A DNA stretch of 64,000 bases from NCBI GenBank assembly GCA_948567375.1, contig OX419761.1:41888243-41952242 (forward strand). Direction: 5' to 3'. The DNA comes from Lunularia cruciata. Taxonomy: Eukaryota > Streptophyta > Marchantiopsida > Lunulariales > Lunulariaceae. This document shows positions 1 to 12,340 of this stretch, piece by piece. Below the pieces are notes generated by a model. The model did not search any database, was not told where the DNA came from, and saw nothing but the letters and a program-made list of their open reading frames with translations. Position 1 is the first letter of the stretch. The number at the start of each line of letters is the position of its first letter. Both the position numbers and the translations under genes were made by a program.

Positions 1-479
1 AGCTCATCTAGTGAGATATCATTCATGAATATGATTTAGTGTTTTTGTTTGTTTTTTGCTATAGTGTGACATAGAAGAGTATTCTACCCTTTTATGGGAA
101 TTGTCTTGCCAAGAGGTTAAATACATAACAGTAGCCAACTTTTGACAAAGTGACACTTTCACTTCACTCCTAGCCAATTCCAAACCATATTGTCATGGGA
201 AAAACCTATTCTTACTGATTATGTTGCAAGTACATTGACACTAGGCTATTACATAGCTCAAATGAGAATGTTCTACTCTTCTTAAAAGGTGTTCCTCACC
301 ACTATACTGCCAGTTTATGACTGGTTGGATTTTTTGTTATATGTGGTACTTCACAACACTCACATCCCTTGTGGTTGGTCTATGCATAGCCACAATCCTT
401 TAGAACACCTAGGGATCCAACATCCCAATGAAGCCTAATACTTGGATCTTCCTTTATTGGTTAGCAAATTGAAGTCCAA
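1..479. other. Unassigned repeat DNA, no gene seen
   Basis: No reading frame or recognised family. It lies downstream (on the minus strand) of the coiled-coil pseudogene that begins to read at about 479 and may be the 3' untranslated part of the same repeat, but I could not match it to the defined 3' ends of the copies at 18863 or 40089. Confidence 0.4.
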
Positions 480-2830
480 TTAGGAGATTGTTGTTATGTT
501 CTCCTTCTTCATCAAGGCCATTTCCTCATACTTCTTCTTCAAATTCACTTCTTGGGCCACCTTGCAATCCATGAATGCCTTCTTGCATTGGGCATTATGA
601 ATCTTCATCACTGTGAGCTCAGCCTTGACTTGGCAAACCTCTAGTGGGCTCTATTCTATCATGGTGTCATTATCCTTCTTCCACACCTTGTAGTTCATGG
701 ACAAGGCATTGCACTCTCCTCTTGTTTATTGTAGCTCTACATCCTTACTTGTGATAGTAGCCTCCAATTCTTGAACTCATAACAATTTGGCACTCAAACC
801 ATTTCTGTTGATTTGGTTTGGCTTGTTGGGGTTTGATCATCGTGATGACTTCTTGTTTCCACAACCACAAATCCTCCTCCCAATGGTGTGAGTTCTCGGG
901 CCCCCACTTGGTTCAACCTTTGCTCTTGGTATTGGCAATGCCCTTGATTTCAGTAAGTTGAGCTTCTAGTGTGTGATGGTAGCCTGAGCCTTGATCAACT
1001 CCTTTTTTTCTCCTATTTTCTTCCATACAAACTTCTAAATTGATAGTGTAGAAACTCTATTGGGCATTTATAGTCTGTCACCACCAGGTCAATCTCCCAA
1101 TAAGTAGGCAATAGGTCCTCCATGGCCCTTAGCACTGGTCCTAACATGTGAATAACCCAAGTCAACAAGGGTGGGTAATTCATGGGGCATTTCAACTCTC
1201 TTGCTCCTTGTAGGCCGGTGGGGTTGGATTGGTTTTGACTCCTCTTCTGTGATTTTGGGGCTGCATATTTTTCTTGTGATTGATCATGAATATGTGTTGT
1301 GATCACTAGGTATCTTCTACTTCTAGTATTGTTGGAGAGCTTGGTCATCCTTTATCCACCACATATCTCCCATAACTTGACACTTAAGTAGTTGCCATAA
1401 TCTTAGTAGCAGCAATTGAAGCCAAATTACTTTGTCCAAGTCCAAGGACAATTGTTTCCTTAGACTCTTACCATTTTCTTCACTCAAGAGCCTCCTCTCA
1501 CTTGATTGTGATGGGATAGTTTGGACATTCTTGAGCACAATCTTTTGAGGTAGGGTTACCAACCGTTTTTTTGTTGAATGCAATGCAGTCCAAATTTGCA
1601 TTGTCTCTAATCCCAATGTCAAAGGATGAGTCTTCTTTGCTTGCAATTGGGATATTGGGATATTCTCCTTGTCTTCAACCATTTTCTTCTCTTCTTTGGT
1701 GGTGGGTTGGTATAGCAATCCCAACCCCACCATGGCTATGGAGGTGGATGATACCTCCATACCCCGCTCTGCATTGCCTCCTTCACTCTTGGAGAACACT
1801 TCAATTTAGGAGAAAGAAGTCTCCTGCTCTAGAGGCGCTACCTCCACCATTGGTGACAATTCCTTCTCCACGCTTACATGTGGTTTTTATATATGGAGTT
1901 TTTCATGAGTTGTGCTCACTTCCACCTTTTCTTCCACCTCTTGACTAACCTTGGATAGAGATTTCTCTTCATTCAAAGAAGCCACAACCTAGGGATTATA
2001 ACAATGTCTTGTTGTCTTTTGGACTTGCGTTATGGCTGTCTTCTATTTTCTCATACTAGCTCCCACAACCTTGTCAATTGGCACACATTTCCCAGTCTTT
2101 TGATATTGGAGAAATGTGTTCTTGTACTTTTTTTATGTTGCATGCTTAATCTGGGCTTGATAATAGTCCATCATGTAAACTATTGGGAAGAGTGGACGTT
2201 CTTTCTTCTTTAGCATCCTCATCTTGATGTGAAAGTGCAAGACCAACGGAAAGAGGAAGGTCTTTCCTCTATATGTTTGCAATTGCCCCATCATCTCATA
2301 GGTACAATGATAAAACATTGTTTTCCAATCCATTGGTCTTCCTTCATGCAACAATGGGAAGAAGGTGGCCTGCCCATTGTTGATGTAAATTGTCCTCATT
2401 GATTTGAAGAGCTTTATAAGCAGGATCACCACAATGCACCAAGTAGGATTATTATGCCGATTCTCTCTCCATCTTGGCATACTTAAACAAGGCCATCTAG
2501 CCATTTTGGCATACTTAAGTACGGCTTCAAATTTCCTTGTCATCTCCTTTGTTGGCTAGGGCCACTCTTGATCAAGGTACATTGCTCTAGGTGTAGGGTT
2601 GGACCTAAGAACCTTCAGCCAATGCTCCAATGTGTCACCAAATACATTACCACACAAGTTGGTAATGTTTAGATTCTTCTTCTCCTTGATCTCCAACACC
2701 ATTGGGTGATAAGTAAAATCCCAAATTCATAGCAAGAACTCTGAGTGCTTGGAATTGAGATACTCCATGTAGTTGTAATGTGCCCATTTCTCCACTCCCA
2801 AAGACAATAGTGCAACTATGGCAACAGTCT
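480..2830 (-). pseudogene. Coiled-coil repeat protein, copy 1 (broken)
   Basis: Minus-strand remnant of a protein found four or five times in this window; I do not recognise a named family. Reading from high to low coordinates there is an N-terminal domain (about 2800-2130) with EIKEKKNLN, GDTLEHWLKV and a later QATFFPLLHEGRPMDWKTMF block, then a polar linker (about 2000-1000), then a Lys/Glu-rich coiled coil (about 760-480) with KVWKKDNDTMI and QVKAELTVMK. Several stops and frameshifts break the frame. The N-terminal part aligns by eye with the copies near 22300 and 43400, and the coiled coil aligns with the copy at 56740-57000. No polymerase, protease or integrase motif is seen next to it. 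The function is unknown; a structural (gag-like) protein of a mobile element is an inference. Confidence 0.6.
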
Positions 2831-3271
2831 TCTTCTTCTTAAGAAAAATTGTGTTACCCTAAACTTCAAACTCCAATACACTCAATTGCCTTTGCACTCT
2901 TCTTGATATCAATCACATAGCCTCTTGTGCTAAACCTCAAGACTTAAGACTTTATACTGCAAGATCACCTAATGTGCCTAAGCAAGTTGCCTTGTGAGCT
3001 TTGGAGGTATTGCAAGTTCAATTGCTTGAAACTTACCTCCTCCCCAAGGCAAGATGTTTATATTCTTTAGTCAGTCCGTTGCTATTTTTCATGAGTCATT
3101 AATGGTGAAACGTCATTGTTCACACATGTCTGCGGCACAAGGACTATTGGTTACCAAAACCAGTTCTTCTTCCTAGATGGAAACAATTGCTCAAGAGAAG
3201 TATAATTGCTAAAGATTGTTGGCCAAATGCTGACATGGCAAACCATATCTGTGACTGTGATGGTGGTCTTG

Positions 3272-3402
3272 TTATTGTGGTTGCAAGACTATCATGATTA
3301 TCATGGCCTTAGGAAAGTCATTGTTTTTGTGGTCTTGAGACCATCATTGTTATTGTGTTCTTGGTATTTTTATTGTTATTGTGGTCTTGAGACTATCATC
3401 TC
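3272..3402. repeat. Degenerate short tandem repeat
   Basis: About three imperfect copies of a unit resembling TTATTGTGGTCTTGAGACTAT, interrupted by diverged spacers. It lies in an otherwise unassigned stretch (2831-3840) between two coiled-coil pseudogenes, where I see no gene. Confidence 0.5.
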
Positions 3403-3840
3403 TTTTGCTGGTTGGAGTTTTCTTACTCTTCTGATATCTCCTGACTGTATGTTTTAGTGTATTTTTTGGGCAATCAGGATATATGCCCTAAGTCCTAATT
3501 ACTAATTTATTCTAACTTGGGTACTTGACTAGTTACAAGGAAAACAAAATCAGATTTTCTTATTCTTATTCAAAGAGGGCTACCACAATTACAATCACAA
3601 AGATCTTTGGCCTCAAAGGTTAGTCTTTGTGCAGCTAAGCAAATTATCTTCCTGACTTATACTAGCTTACACTTTAGGAAATCACAAATTTGTACATTAT
3701 TATGAAGAATTATGGCACCAAAACTCTTTTTCCTTTTTCCATCTACAATAATACTTTGACCTTTCCCTTGTAAGTTGCAAAATTGACTAGCATTTTGTTC
3801 ATCTTATCTTCAAACTTTTGGTTTGTGTGACTTTTGAGAT

Positions 3841-5234
3841 GAGTGAATAAGTGTTTGCGTTATCCATGATTGTACACCTTTGCCTCTAAGCTATGAATTT
3901 TCATCTTTAGGTCCCATAGCTTGGCTTGGTGTATGAGGGTCTTGGCTAGCTTCTTTGTATGCTCCACCATTTCTTTTTCCAAAGACTCCATTTTTGTAAG
4001 CACTTGGGCATGCTTCTCTTCCAAGTTCACACTAAACTCTTGCCTCACCTATACTTGGATGATTTCTTCTCTCTCCTTGTGTTGATCTACCTTCTTTATT
4101 AATTCTTCAACACTAACTTTGGCAAGCTCCTTCTAGTTGTAGTGTGATATATCATCAATGTGTATCTTGATTGTGCTTGCTCCAATTTTGCCTTTGGCTT
4201 GATTATTTCTTTGTCCCAAGCACAAAGCTGTTCATTCTGTTTGACTCTCTTCTGCTGGATTCCAATGTTGAAGACTTGCACCTCCATCTGCACTCTCCTT
4301 AGATTTTTGAGGTACCTCTCCCACCTGACACACTCTCTACCTTCCTCCACTTCTCTATTGTTTGCTTGTGTTCATAGCATATTCCTTCTTCAATTGCTTC
4401 CAAGTTGCCTATAATTGCTTCCAAATCTTCTTGAGCTCCCCACAAGCTCTTGTCTTCTCTACATTGACCAATTGAGAAACCCAATGAAGATGCGTAACCA
4501 AATTCACATGATTTGTGATTGTCCAATTCAGTTTTTGGCAATAAGGAAGATCTTTTTCTAATTTGTGCATTAAAAATCCTACCATGTGAAGTGTTTCACA
4601 CACAAGGTATCTTTGTTCTTGATTATGTTGGTTCACATGTTCTCCTTCTTGTGATGCACCCACCCTCCGGATGATGTATGGTGAGGAATGAGACATGCTC
4701 TTCTTTGTGTGCTTCCTTGTCTTTGGTGGTCACATCTTTGGCCACTTGTGTATCTCCCTCCCTTTCTTGGATATGCATTTGTGTAAACTATTCTTCTTTA
4801 TCCTTCAATATCTCTTCCCCTTTCTCCTTCTCTTGTCTCCTTGGCCTCTAGGACCTCCTTCACTAGATCTTTGAAACTCTAGACCTCACCTGCTTCTTTG
4901 GTTTGGACGTTGTTATTACCAATAGACAAGCCTCATTATTGTGTTCCCCTTGTTTGTGTCAAGGATGATTTCTCTCCATCTTCTTGTGTTTTTGCTTTGG
5001 GAGCATGATTCATCATGGGGACTTTCCATTGTTTGTGAGTGCTACCTTTCTCCTTGTATGGTGAATGATCTTCTATTGATTTTTCAGCCAAGTCTTTTCT
5101 TGGTGGTGAGGATTGTGTCCCATCTTGTTGGGCAACCACCACATCTTTTGATTCTAAGGAGAGCTCAATCCAGGCAAGGGATTCCTCACGTCTCCTTGGT
5201 CCATTCTTTCCCTACTTTTCCACTTGCCCCACCT
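3841..5234 (-). pseudogene. Coiled-coil repeat protein, copy 2, C-terminal part
   Basis: A second, truncated minus-strand copy of the coiled-coil repeat. The upstream end (about 5140-4940) is a Ser/Pro/Lys/Glu-rich linker like the linkers of the other copies. Below it come heptad-like Leu/Lys/Glu stretches, for example KMESLEKEMVEHTKKLAKTL near 3970. Stops and frame changes occur throughout. Near 5235 the sequence passes abruptly into a copia integrase fragment, so the N-terminal domain is missing. The assignment rests on composition and order, not on close alignment. Confidence 0.5.
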
Positions 5235-6010
5235 TTAAATACTTTCCTTGACTTATTGTGTATAAATATAATAAAATATTGAGATCCTCCACTTGTTGAT
5301 GATTTGATAGGTCCATATCAATTTGTGTGCACTAATTCAAGAGAAATCTCTCTTCCTTTGGGAATTAATTTATGAGAAAAAGCTTATTTGTATTGCTTCT
5401 TTCTCCAAATGCTTCACAAAATATATAATCTTCAGATTAAGTAGTATCTATACATTCTATCATGTATTTTCATTGAGAAATATCTTTAGAATCTAAATTC
5501 CCAATTCTTTTGTGCCAATTATATATAGAGCCCTAAAAAGTGCTTAATAACCAACAAAAGTATTGCACTTGAATTTTATTAAATGTTAATCCTCAGTAAA
5601 ATCATTTCAATGTAAAGAAGCCTACTTTCATGACTCCAGCCATGATCATTTAACCATCAGATTTATCTACATGATATAGTACTCCATTGGAAACAACATT
5701 TAGTCCTTGTTCTTCATGTTTATGAATGGAAATGAGTTCTCTTGAGCTTAGCACATAAAGCACATTATTTTAATTGAGTGCTAGTAGGACTCTTTCTCTT
5801 CTTGATATAGGAAATTATTAATAATTCAAGGACTCCAAAGGGTTGTAGTTCAAAATTATCTCCCATTGAGATATCAATAAGTGGTCTCTTCTTATAATTA
5901 ACCAATCAAGATTTAATTCCACTTATTTGATGGCTTGCACTAAAAAATCAAATTATATTTTTTTATAGTATCATAAATCCAACCATAAAAAATATAATTT
6001 TCTTATTGGT
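5235..6010 (-). mobile_element. Ty1/copia fragment: protease to integrase start
   Basis: Minus-strand translation gives a decayed copia polyprotein segment: a GAG-pre-integrase-like stretch, then PKGREISLELVHTN, YGPIK and GGSQYFIIFI just above 5235, the usual start of the copia integrase core. Many stops (TAG, TAA) interrupt it. The core is cut at about 5235 by the coiled-coil copy. The gag-like fragment at 8640-9060 has the same orientation and lies upstream, so both may come from one element split by the DNA at 6190-8300. Confidence 0.65.
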
Positions 6011-6189
6011 TTGCTCCTCCTTTGATTTTCTTGTAATATCTGCAATTCGATTGGGGATTATCTTTTTGTTCCACCTTATTTTATGGAATGTGTATTCTCA
6101 ATGGTTTTTTTTTACTTATGTTGTACCCTCATTGTGCAAAAAAATAATTTTGCCCCTTATTTCCCCTTATTTTGTAGATAGCAAGGCAA

Positions 6190-8300
6190 AGAACTTGTGA
6201 AACAGAAGAAGAACTACAAGACTAGACTAGAGAAAGTTGAGATTATTTGGGTAGGAAGCAATCACTCCAAAGGTAATGTTCCTTTGCAATACTCAGGAGT
6301 TCACTCTGAGTCAAAGAGGGAGACCTCACTTAGAGTGAGCAAAGCATGACTTACTTTGAGTGAGGGGTGTCACTCCAAAGAGGACCATGTTCACTCGAGA
6401 AAAGCATGATGCTAGTGAGTGCATACTTGGAGTTAGGAAGGACTGGATCCAAAGAGATTGCCAAGTGAGTGGGATAGTGCCATTGAACCAAAATTTCATT
6501 AAAAGTGTACTTTCTTGTTGGATCAAGTAACACCACAAAAGAACTGAAAATCATGAGAATCTTATGTGAGATGGTAGTGTTTGCTCAATTTGCATGACAT
6601 AAACAAAGGATGGTAGTCTGAAAAGGTACGGGATTCAGTGAATTTCATAACCTTCTGAATGCCTTAGTTCTTAAGGAAGCATGCAGACTTCAGACTTCAG
6701 ATTGCAGATGCTGCATTTGAAGAACCACCAGTAGACAAGAACATAGCCAATTTGTGCCTTAGAGAGAGTGTGTTCTTGTGAAAGGGGTGCAAAAGTTTGT
6801 GTGTCTTGAGTGCATTGAGTGAGTGTTGAAGTGCAAAGAAAGTAGTGGAAGTAGTGCAAGGGAATATTCAGAAGAAGGTTACCCTGAATCTGAATCTAAG
6901 GAATCCCACTATCAATTCTTGGGATATGGAGGCAAGAAGAGTATTGATCAAGAAATTGAACTCTACTTTTCTCCTCTGGAATTTGGAATATATCTCAAGC
7001 CCCACGGGAGTTGAAATCAAGGGAATGAAGCAATTGAGACTAGGTTAACTAGGTGGTAATCCTCAAGCTTGGACAGAGAACCATTGGAGGGAAGTTGTGA
7101 GAGAAGATGCTTGACCCAAAGATGGTATCACAATGGAGACCAGATTCAGGACCCTTGAACAAAGCGATGCAAGACCATATTTTTGCAGCCTTTGGCACCT
7201 AGAAGAACCATTCAAATGGACAGACTATGCACAAGATAAGGTCCTTGTTGAGGCCTTGATGAAAATACTCAAGCCTAAACAAACAACTAACTACTAGAGC
7301 CACATTCTTCAAACATATAGTCTCAAGAAATCACATCAATTGTGCAAAGATGTTTGCCTGGCATATTTCCCAACTGATCATCACCTTCAAAGGACCTGGA
7401 CTCCACTATGTGATGCCTTTGCAGTTCACTTTTACATTGCCATGAATATTTTGACAAACAAAGAAAGGAGTATGTTCCCAAGTCACTACTACCCAAGCGC
7501 CTACTTATTGTTGGACATGGAAAGCTTGAAAGGAGATGAAGGAGATACATGGCACACTTCCAAATATAAGTGGAAGGTGCCATATACCTCTTTTTTAAAG
7601 CCTTTATATCAGATCTGGATGTCAGATAGTTAGCCATTAATTGCTAAATTTTTTTACTCCAAAGCACTCTTGTTATTGAAGCAGACAACTCTAAGTGCTA
7701 AGTATGTAGTTATCACAAGGTAAATAAGTAAAAGAGCATCACTCCTTCTCATCTTTTCTCATATCCTTTGTGCAAGTGATTCAGACTGCAGACTGATAGT
7801 AGCATTTCTTTGCAATAATGGAAATTCTCCCTCTTGTGTTTGATCACTAGGTGGTTTCTTCCCCTCAACATCAATGCCTTCACATGGTGAGAAAGTTCTA
7901 CACGACTTCCTCTTGTAGTGTTGATATTTTTATTTCCTATATCTTGTCTGAACTTGTATCCTTAGATCAAAGTTGACTGACCCAAAGAGAACACACTCCA
8001 AATACATGGGGTAGGATGGATTTTTGCAGGGAAGTTGGAGAGTGTACTTTGGAGTAATTTATTACTCTGAGTGATCTACACTTTGGAGTGACTGGTTACT
8101 AGGAGGGAGATCTAATAGGAATCTTGAAGTACTTTCTAAAGGGAAGGAGACATCTTGGAACTAACATTTTAAAGACTTTGTGATTTTTTTGGTGTGACAA
8201 TAGTTCCTTTATTTTGTACATTGTGCCTTCTTTGGTGACTTTGCTCTCTTCTAGGTGCGGTTTCTACCCAAGAGATTAAAGATGAAATATGATGGACTAA
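6190..8300. other. Unassigned insert between two copia fragments
   Basis: About 2.1 kb of DNA that is not copia and separates the minus-strand gag-like piece (8640-9060) from the protease-integrase piece (5235-6010). The motif TCACTCCAAAG occurs near 6265 and 6368, and its reverse complement CTTTGGAGTGA near 8090, so the two ends carry short inverted similarity. A plus-strand degenerate frame lies at 7134-7633. I could not fix the boundaries or find a target duplication. Confidence 0.4.
7134..7633 (+). pseudogene. Degenerate frame of unknown function
   Basis: About 166 codons in one frame from an ATG at 7134, interrupted by a single TAG (about 7296) and ending in TAG at 7633. Visible blocks are METRFRTLEQSDARPYFC, LWHLEEPFKWTDYA, LCKDVCLAYFPTDHHLQ and KWKVPYTSFLKPLYQIW. 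The high Trp/Tyr/Phe/His content is not typical of random plant AT-rich frames. No family is recognised. It could be part of a transposon protein or a captured gene fragment; it is probably no longer functional. Confidence 0.35.
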
Positions 8301-8639
8301 TTCTGTGATATTTCTTTATATCTAATCATTTTTGACCCATATCTCAGTGGGAATGAAACTGTTACTTACTAAGGTTCTTCAATTTGGTGTTTATTGGGTT
8401 GTTACAACTGAATTTACAGTACTCATTTGATAATATGTATTGGTTTTTTGCAATACAACATATTATCTTTTTTTTGTTAATATAAAAATTTTAAGATCTA
8501 TTTACTTTTCCATTTTCTATGAGTAAATGGCATTCTCAATTTTGATATTTTTTGCCGAAGAATAAAAGAATATTATCTAGATTGAATCTTTGAGCATACA
8601 TACTTCATCCAAAGGTTTTTTAAGAGTATCCAATATAAA

Positions 8640-9060
8640 AGAACTATAGCATAACTTCAAGAAAAGCATAATAATTACCTTCCTTTTATCAACCTGAATT
8701 CCAGGTCACGGAAGATCACTTTAAATCTTTGAAGATAATTTTCCATAGTGTCTCCTTCCTTTGATCCAATATTGTGATTTTCTTTGTCTTGTGGTTCAAA
8801 TGAACTTTAGCAGTATCACACACATCCTTTGATGTCCTTGCTCCAAGACACAACTCAAATTTGGATGAGGAAACACTTATAATCAATTGAAGAAGTATTT
8901 CATTAACTTTGTCCTCAAATGCTTTGATTTCTTACTCCTTCTCCATGTCCTCCATTGTTTCCTCACCTGTCACTATGGTTGAGGATAATCCCTTTTATAG
9001 TCTTGCACATTAACTACATTAGTAGCATTTAGCTTCTCAATGGGTGGAAATCTCTGTAGA
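8640..9060 (-). mobile_element. Ty1/copia gag-like fragment
   Basis: Minus-strand frames give GARTSKDVCDTAKVHLNHKT in one frame and ENYLQRFKVIFRDLEF in the next, a pattern like the UBN2-type copia gag with one frameshift. It is cut at about 9060, where the low-copy genic DNA starts. It is probably the upstream part of the element whose integrase start is at 5235-6010. Confidence 0.5.
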
Positions 9061-11627
9061 AAAGGTAGAACTGACCTTTTACAAACCACAGTAATCAACT
9101 CACTATCCCCTTACAAAGAGCCTGCACACAAAGAGCCACGGGCCCTCAAGACTCCATTGACGGGGTCACAAGTCATGACTTGTGATCCTGTCAATAATCA
9201 ATCCTAAAGTATCGACAGAGTCACAAGTCATATTTGGGACTGATTATTTACAAAGTCACATCATCTCTTGGGACTGATTGCGGCCGTGCCACAAGTCGAG
9301 CTCTGTTTATTCCTGAGACATTATAGGCAGGAGTTCACTGGAAGAATATGTTCCTCAATATGGGCTGCATATGGGTTCCCCCACTCATATTGACATTGTA
9401 CCCTGACCAGATCGATTGTCAAGGTTCTTTATGAGTAGAAAAGGGTATTGGGCTCAATGTGCACGCTGACCAGTAAATTCACAACAACACCTGAGCGGCC
9501 CTATTGAACTTTACTCGAAATACTTCACTGACTAAAATATACATCTACAAGCCCAGGCCCGACATATCGACAGCCACTGTGTTCTGATCTAATTGCACGC
9601 AAAAAGTTAGGCGACTAACGCAAGGAGATACCTTTGCCTCGACAAAGATTGATGTATTCGTTGCGAAGATTGTTGTAGAGATTGTAATTGCAATTGTAAT
9701 TGCACTGAAACGAAGTAACTTTCTGGTGGAATTGGAATCGACGGAGTAGAAACTCAACGGTTACCTTACTGACGGCAAGACAGAACTTAGTGTCTATACA
9801 TTTGTCGTTTCCATCTCGCTCTTTATAGTTCTAGTTATACGGCTTCTGCTTTGCTTTCGTATTTATATTCTGAGGCGTTTGAGAATTTACAATTATACTC
9901 CCTTCCGTTTCACCTCAATTAGAATCAAAGGGCTGGCCACTGCTCGTATTTTAAATCACCTGAGCTTCAAACTGTTAGAGTAACTTGCTCTTGACCAAAA
10001 CTGGCGACAAGAGATCACATCCAAGTTGCACATGAAGATACAGAATCTGATAAAGTTTGAATTTCAGCTAGCACCTGACGTAAGGAAGGATACATACGCG
10101 TTCTTCATAAAGATGCATTTGAGACGGACCACGAACTAGAATGAAAGATCGTGCAGCAAAACTCCGATCCTACTATTCTATTATATTCTATTCTATTGTT
10201 GGGCTCTCGCCTGTCTCCAGGTTCTCAGATTGGGGACCTGGAATACTCCCTAGCACGAGCTAGTTCTCCATTGGTTCCGGGCATGATGTTAACTTTCAGT
10301 TTGAGAGTAGCCGAATCAGTTTACAGATCTAGAGAAAAGAAGTGAAGCTTCTGAAAAATGGCCGGACGTATAGCGTACGTCCATGATAGCCTCAGCAAAC
10401 AACACCAACTCTATGTTCTCGTCGTGCACATGTTTTGCCCCCGTAAATTCCAGGAAGACTAATGTTTTGCCTCATGTCAAATTGGATTAGTTCCAACTGC
10501 ACAAGGCGCCTCCTCTTGTTGCCCGTCTCCTCATCTTTCCCGACTGCGACGAAATGAGACCGGAGTTCACTTTACTCTGCTAGTTCTACACCTGTACTTA
10601 TCTCTTAGCCAGACCTAGAAGATTTGATGGATTCGAGTTCTAGATTATCTGAAAAACGCGACAGTAATTGAACCTTTCCACTCCGCTATACGTTCGGAGG
10701 GAGTTCGCTGGAAGATATTTTCATTGCTTTCTTTCTTGACTGCCCTCTTCCAGATTAATTGACACACTGGCTTTCTTCATGTGCATGAAAGGATACAGTA
10801 CAAACCGTATGCTGCTAAATCGAGAACACTCTCTCTCTATATATATTACGGTCAGAATGGTGGTCAGCATGGTTGCGGCGTCACTGCAGTCTGGAAGTAC
10901 ACCAATACTTTAATTTCTGTTTTAGAAAGTAATTGAAACGAACTGAACAGTTGAATCTTTTTCAACTTGAAAGTGAATTGAATATACGTCCCTTTAAACA
11001 CTGCATGAAGAACAGTAGGAACGAGTACGGAATCCATTTGGTAACAACATCTGGATTTCTAGTTCATGTCTTGCAAGTGACGGCAACATTCAGAGCTATC
11101 GATATTTTATTGCGTGAATAACAACAAAATGTCGTGATTTCATCTCTACAAAATATTGTTTCAAAGCGCAATTAACGGTCTGGAGGTTAGATCGGAGTCT
11201 TTTAATACAAGATCAGTTTTGTTCTCTTGTTTCGAATAATTTCGTTATTTCCATATCCGATTCCTAGATGACTGCAGTCTAGAACACTTTACCGAGAAGA
11301 CAATGAAAGATTTACATCGATGAAGTTTCCCATTGCATTCACCAACTCTACTCTAATATGAACAGGTCATAGTTCACCACGATACGGAACATATCACAGC
11401 TTCTAACCAAGAGCCTCTTCCATTACTGTTAGAAAGTTTGCGACAGTCTACCTGGGGACGTGCTGAGGCGGGGGGACTGGTCAAACTTGGAACCATATAT
11501 GGAAACAAAGCATGAGGTGGAAGTGAGAGAAAAGTCACTGGAAGCGACGTCCGTCTTCTCATTGGTCGACGTGCAAGGATCACGCAGACCATGACTAAAA
11601 TGGCGGAGACCTTAACTGCCGGCCGGA
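9061..11627. other. Low-copy DNA, no gene recognised
   Basis: CpG-containing, mixed-composition DNA unlike the flanking repeats. Between about 9160 and 9260 the motif GTCACAAGTCAT recurs. Only short frames are present and none resembles a known protein. The right part may contain distal regulatory sequence of root-cap gene 1, but nothing here proves it. Confidence 0.4.
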
Positions 11628-12340
11628 TACAGTTGATTGTGACGGTTTGCAGAATGTATGTTTCTTCGTCTGGACGTTTAAAATGTGTAGTTTCATCAAC
11701 GTGGTGCTTGAGATCCGGGAGCACTTCTGTCCATGATTTCCTTTATGCAGCAGTTTTGTACGGCAGCAAAGTTTCAGGATCGGATCATTTCCGGAGACTC
11801 AGTGTCCTGTTCATCAATCCGTTGGAAGAGATCGCTTCAATTTGATTACTCGAGCTGAGGATTGGACGTTCCTTGAGGTAAATCAGACCAACGCTTTGCT
11901 TAGTTAATCACGGTCTACTTTGTTGAATTCGGTGTGAATAATAACAGGTACAGAACGTGAATTTAACGTAGGATTTAACAGGTACCCGGGGCTATCAGTT
12001 GCGATTGTCAACTTACCAATGATGGCTTGTGACACAAGTACAGTAACCTATGCCTTCTAAATCAGTTTGGGTTGATCCACTTTTCAAAAGCTGATAGAGC
12101 TAAAGTCGAAACAATTATTCTGGGGACGAGTGCTATGAGAGAAGCTAGATCAGTCAGTTGCAGGTCAACTTCTTACACATACGCATATATAAAGAGACCT
12201 CTCCACATGTTGCAGCTCATCCTGTTGATCGGCAACAAACCCATCCCTGGACTTTAAACTTGTCTAGGATCTTCCTCTGTTGTTTAATAGAGAATACTTC
12301 AGATAGCTAGAACGTCCCTCACCTGCGTAGGATTTCTGCA
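11628..12340 (+). promoter_or_regulatory. Upstream region of root-cap gene 1, partly shared with gene 2
   Basis: ACAGTTGATTGTG starts about 715 bp upstream of the ATG here and about 716 bp upstream of the ATG of root-cap gene 2. Near -610 (11732) this copy has CATGATTTC followed by CTTTATGCAGCAGT; gene 2 has the same block near -635. Shared motifs in the same order and orientation show that the duplication included upstream DNA. The proximal 300 bp look much more diverged between the copies. Core promoter and untranslated leader lie inside this interval; transcription starts are not known. Confidence 0.55.
12186..12193 (+). promoter_or_regulatory. TATA box of root-cap gene 1
   Basis: TATATAAA, about 150 bp upstream of the ATG, at a plausible distance for a start of transcription near 12220 and a leader of roughly 120 nt. 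No equally clear TATA box is seen at this distance in root-cap gene 2. Confidence 0.55.

Noticed and set aside
9160-9260. CRISPR-like spaced repeat (GTCACAAGTCAT)
   Set aside because: Only a few irregularly spaced short copies, eukaryotic context, no cas genes.
11374-11845. Overlapping minus and plus frames upstream of root-cap gene 1 as genes
   Set aside because: Neither frame is kept in the matching upstream region of gene 2, where insertions and deletions break both; the similarity there is at DNA level only.
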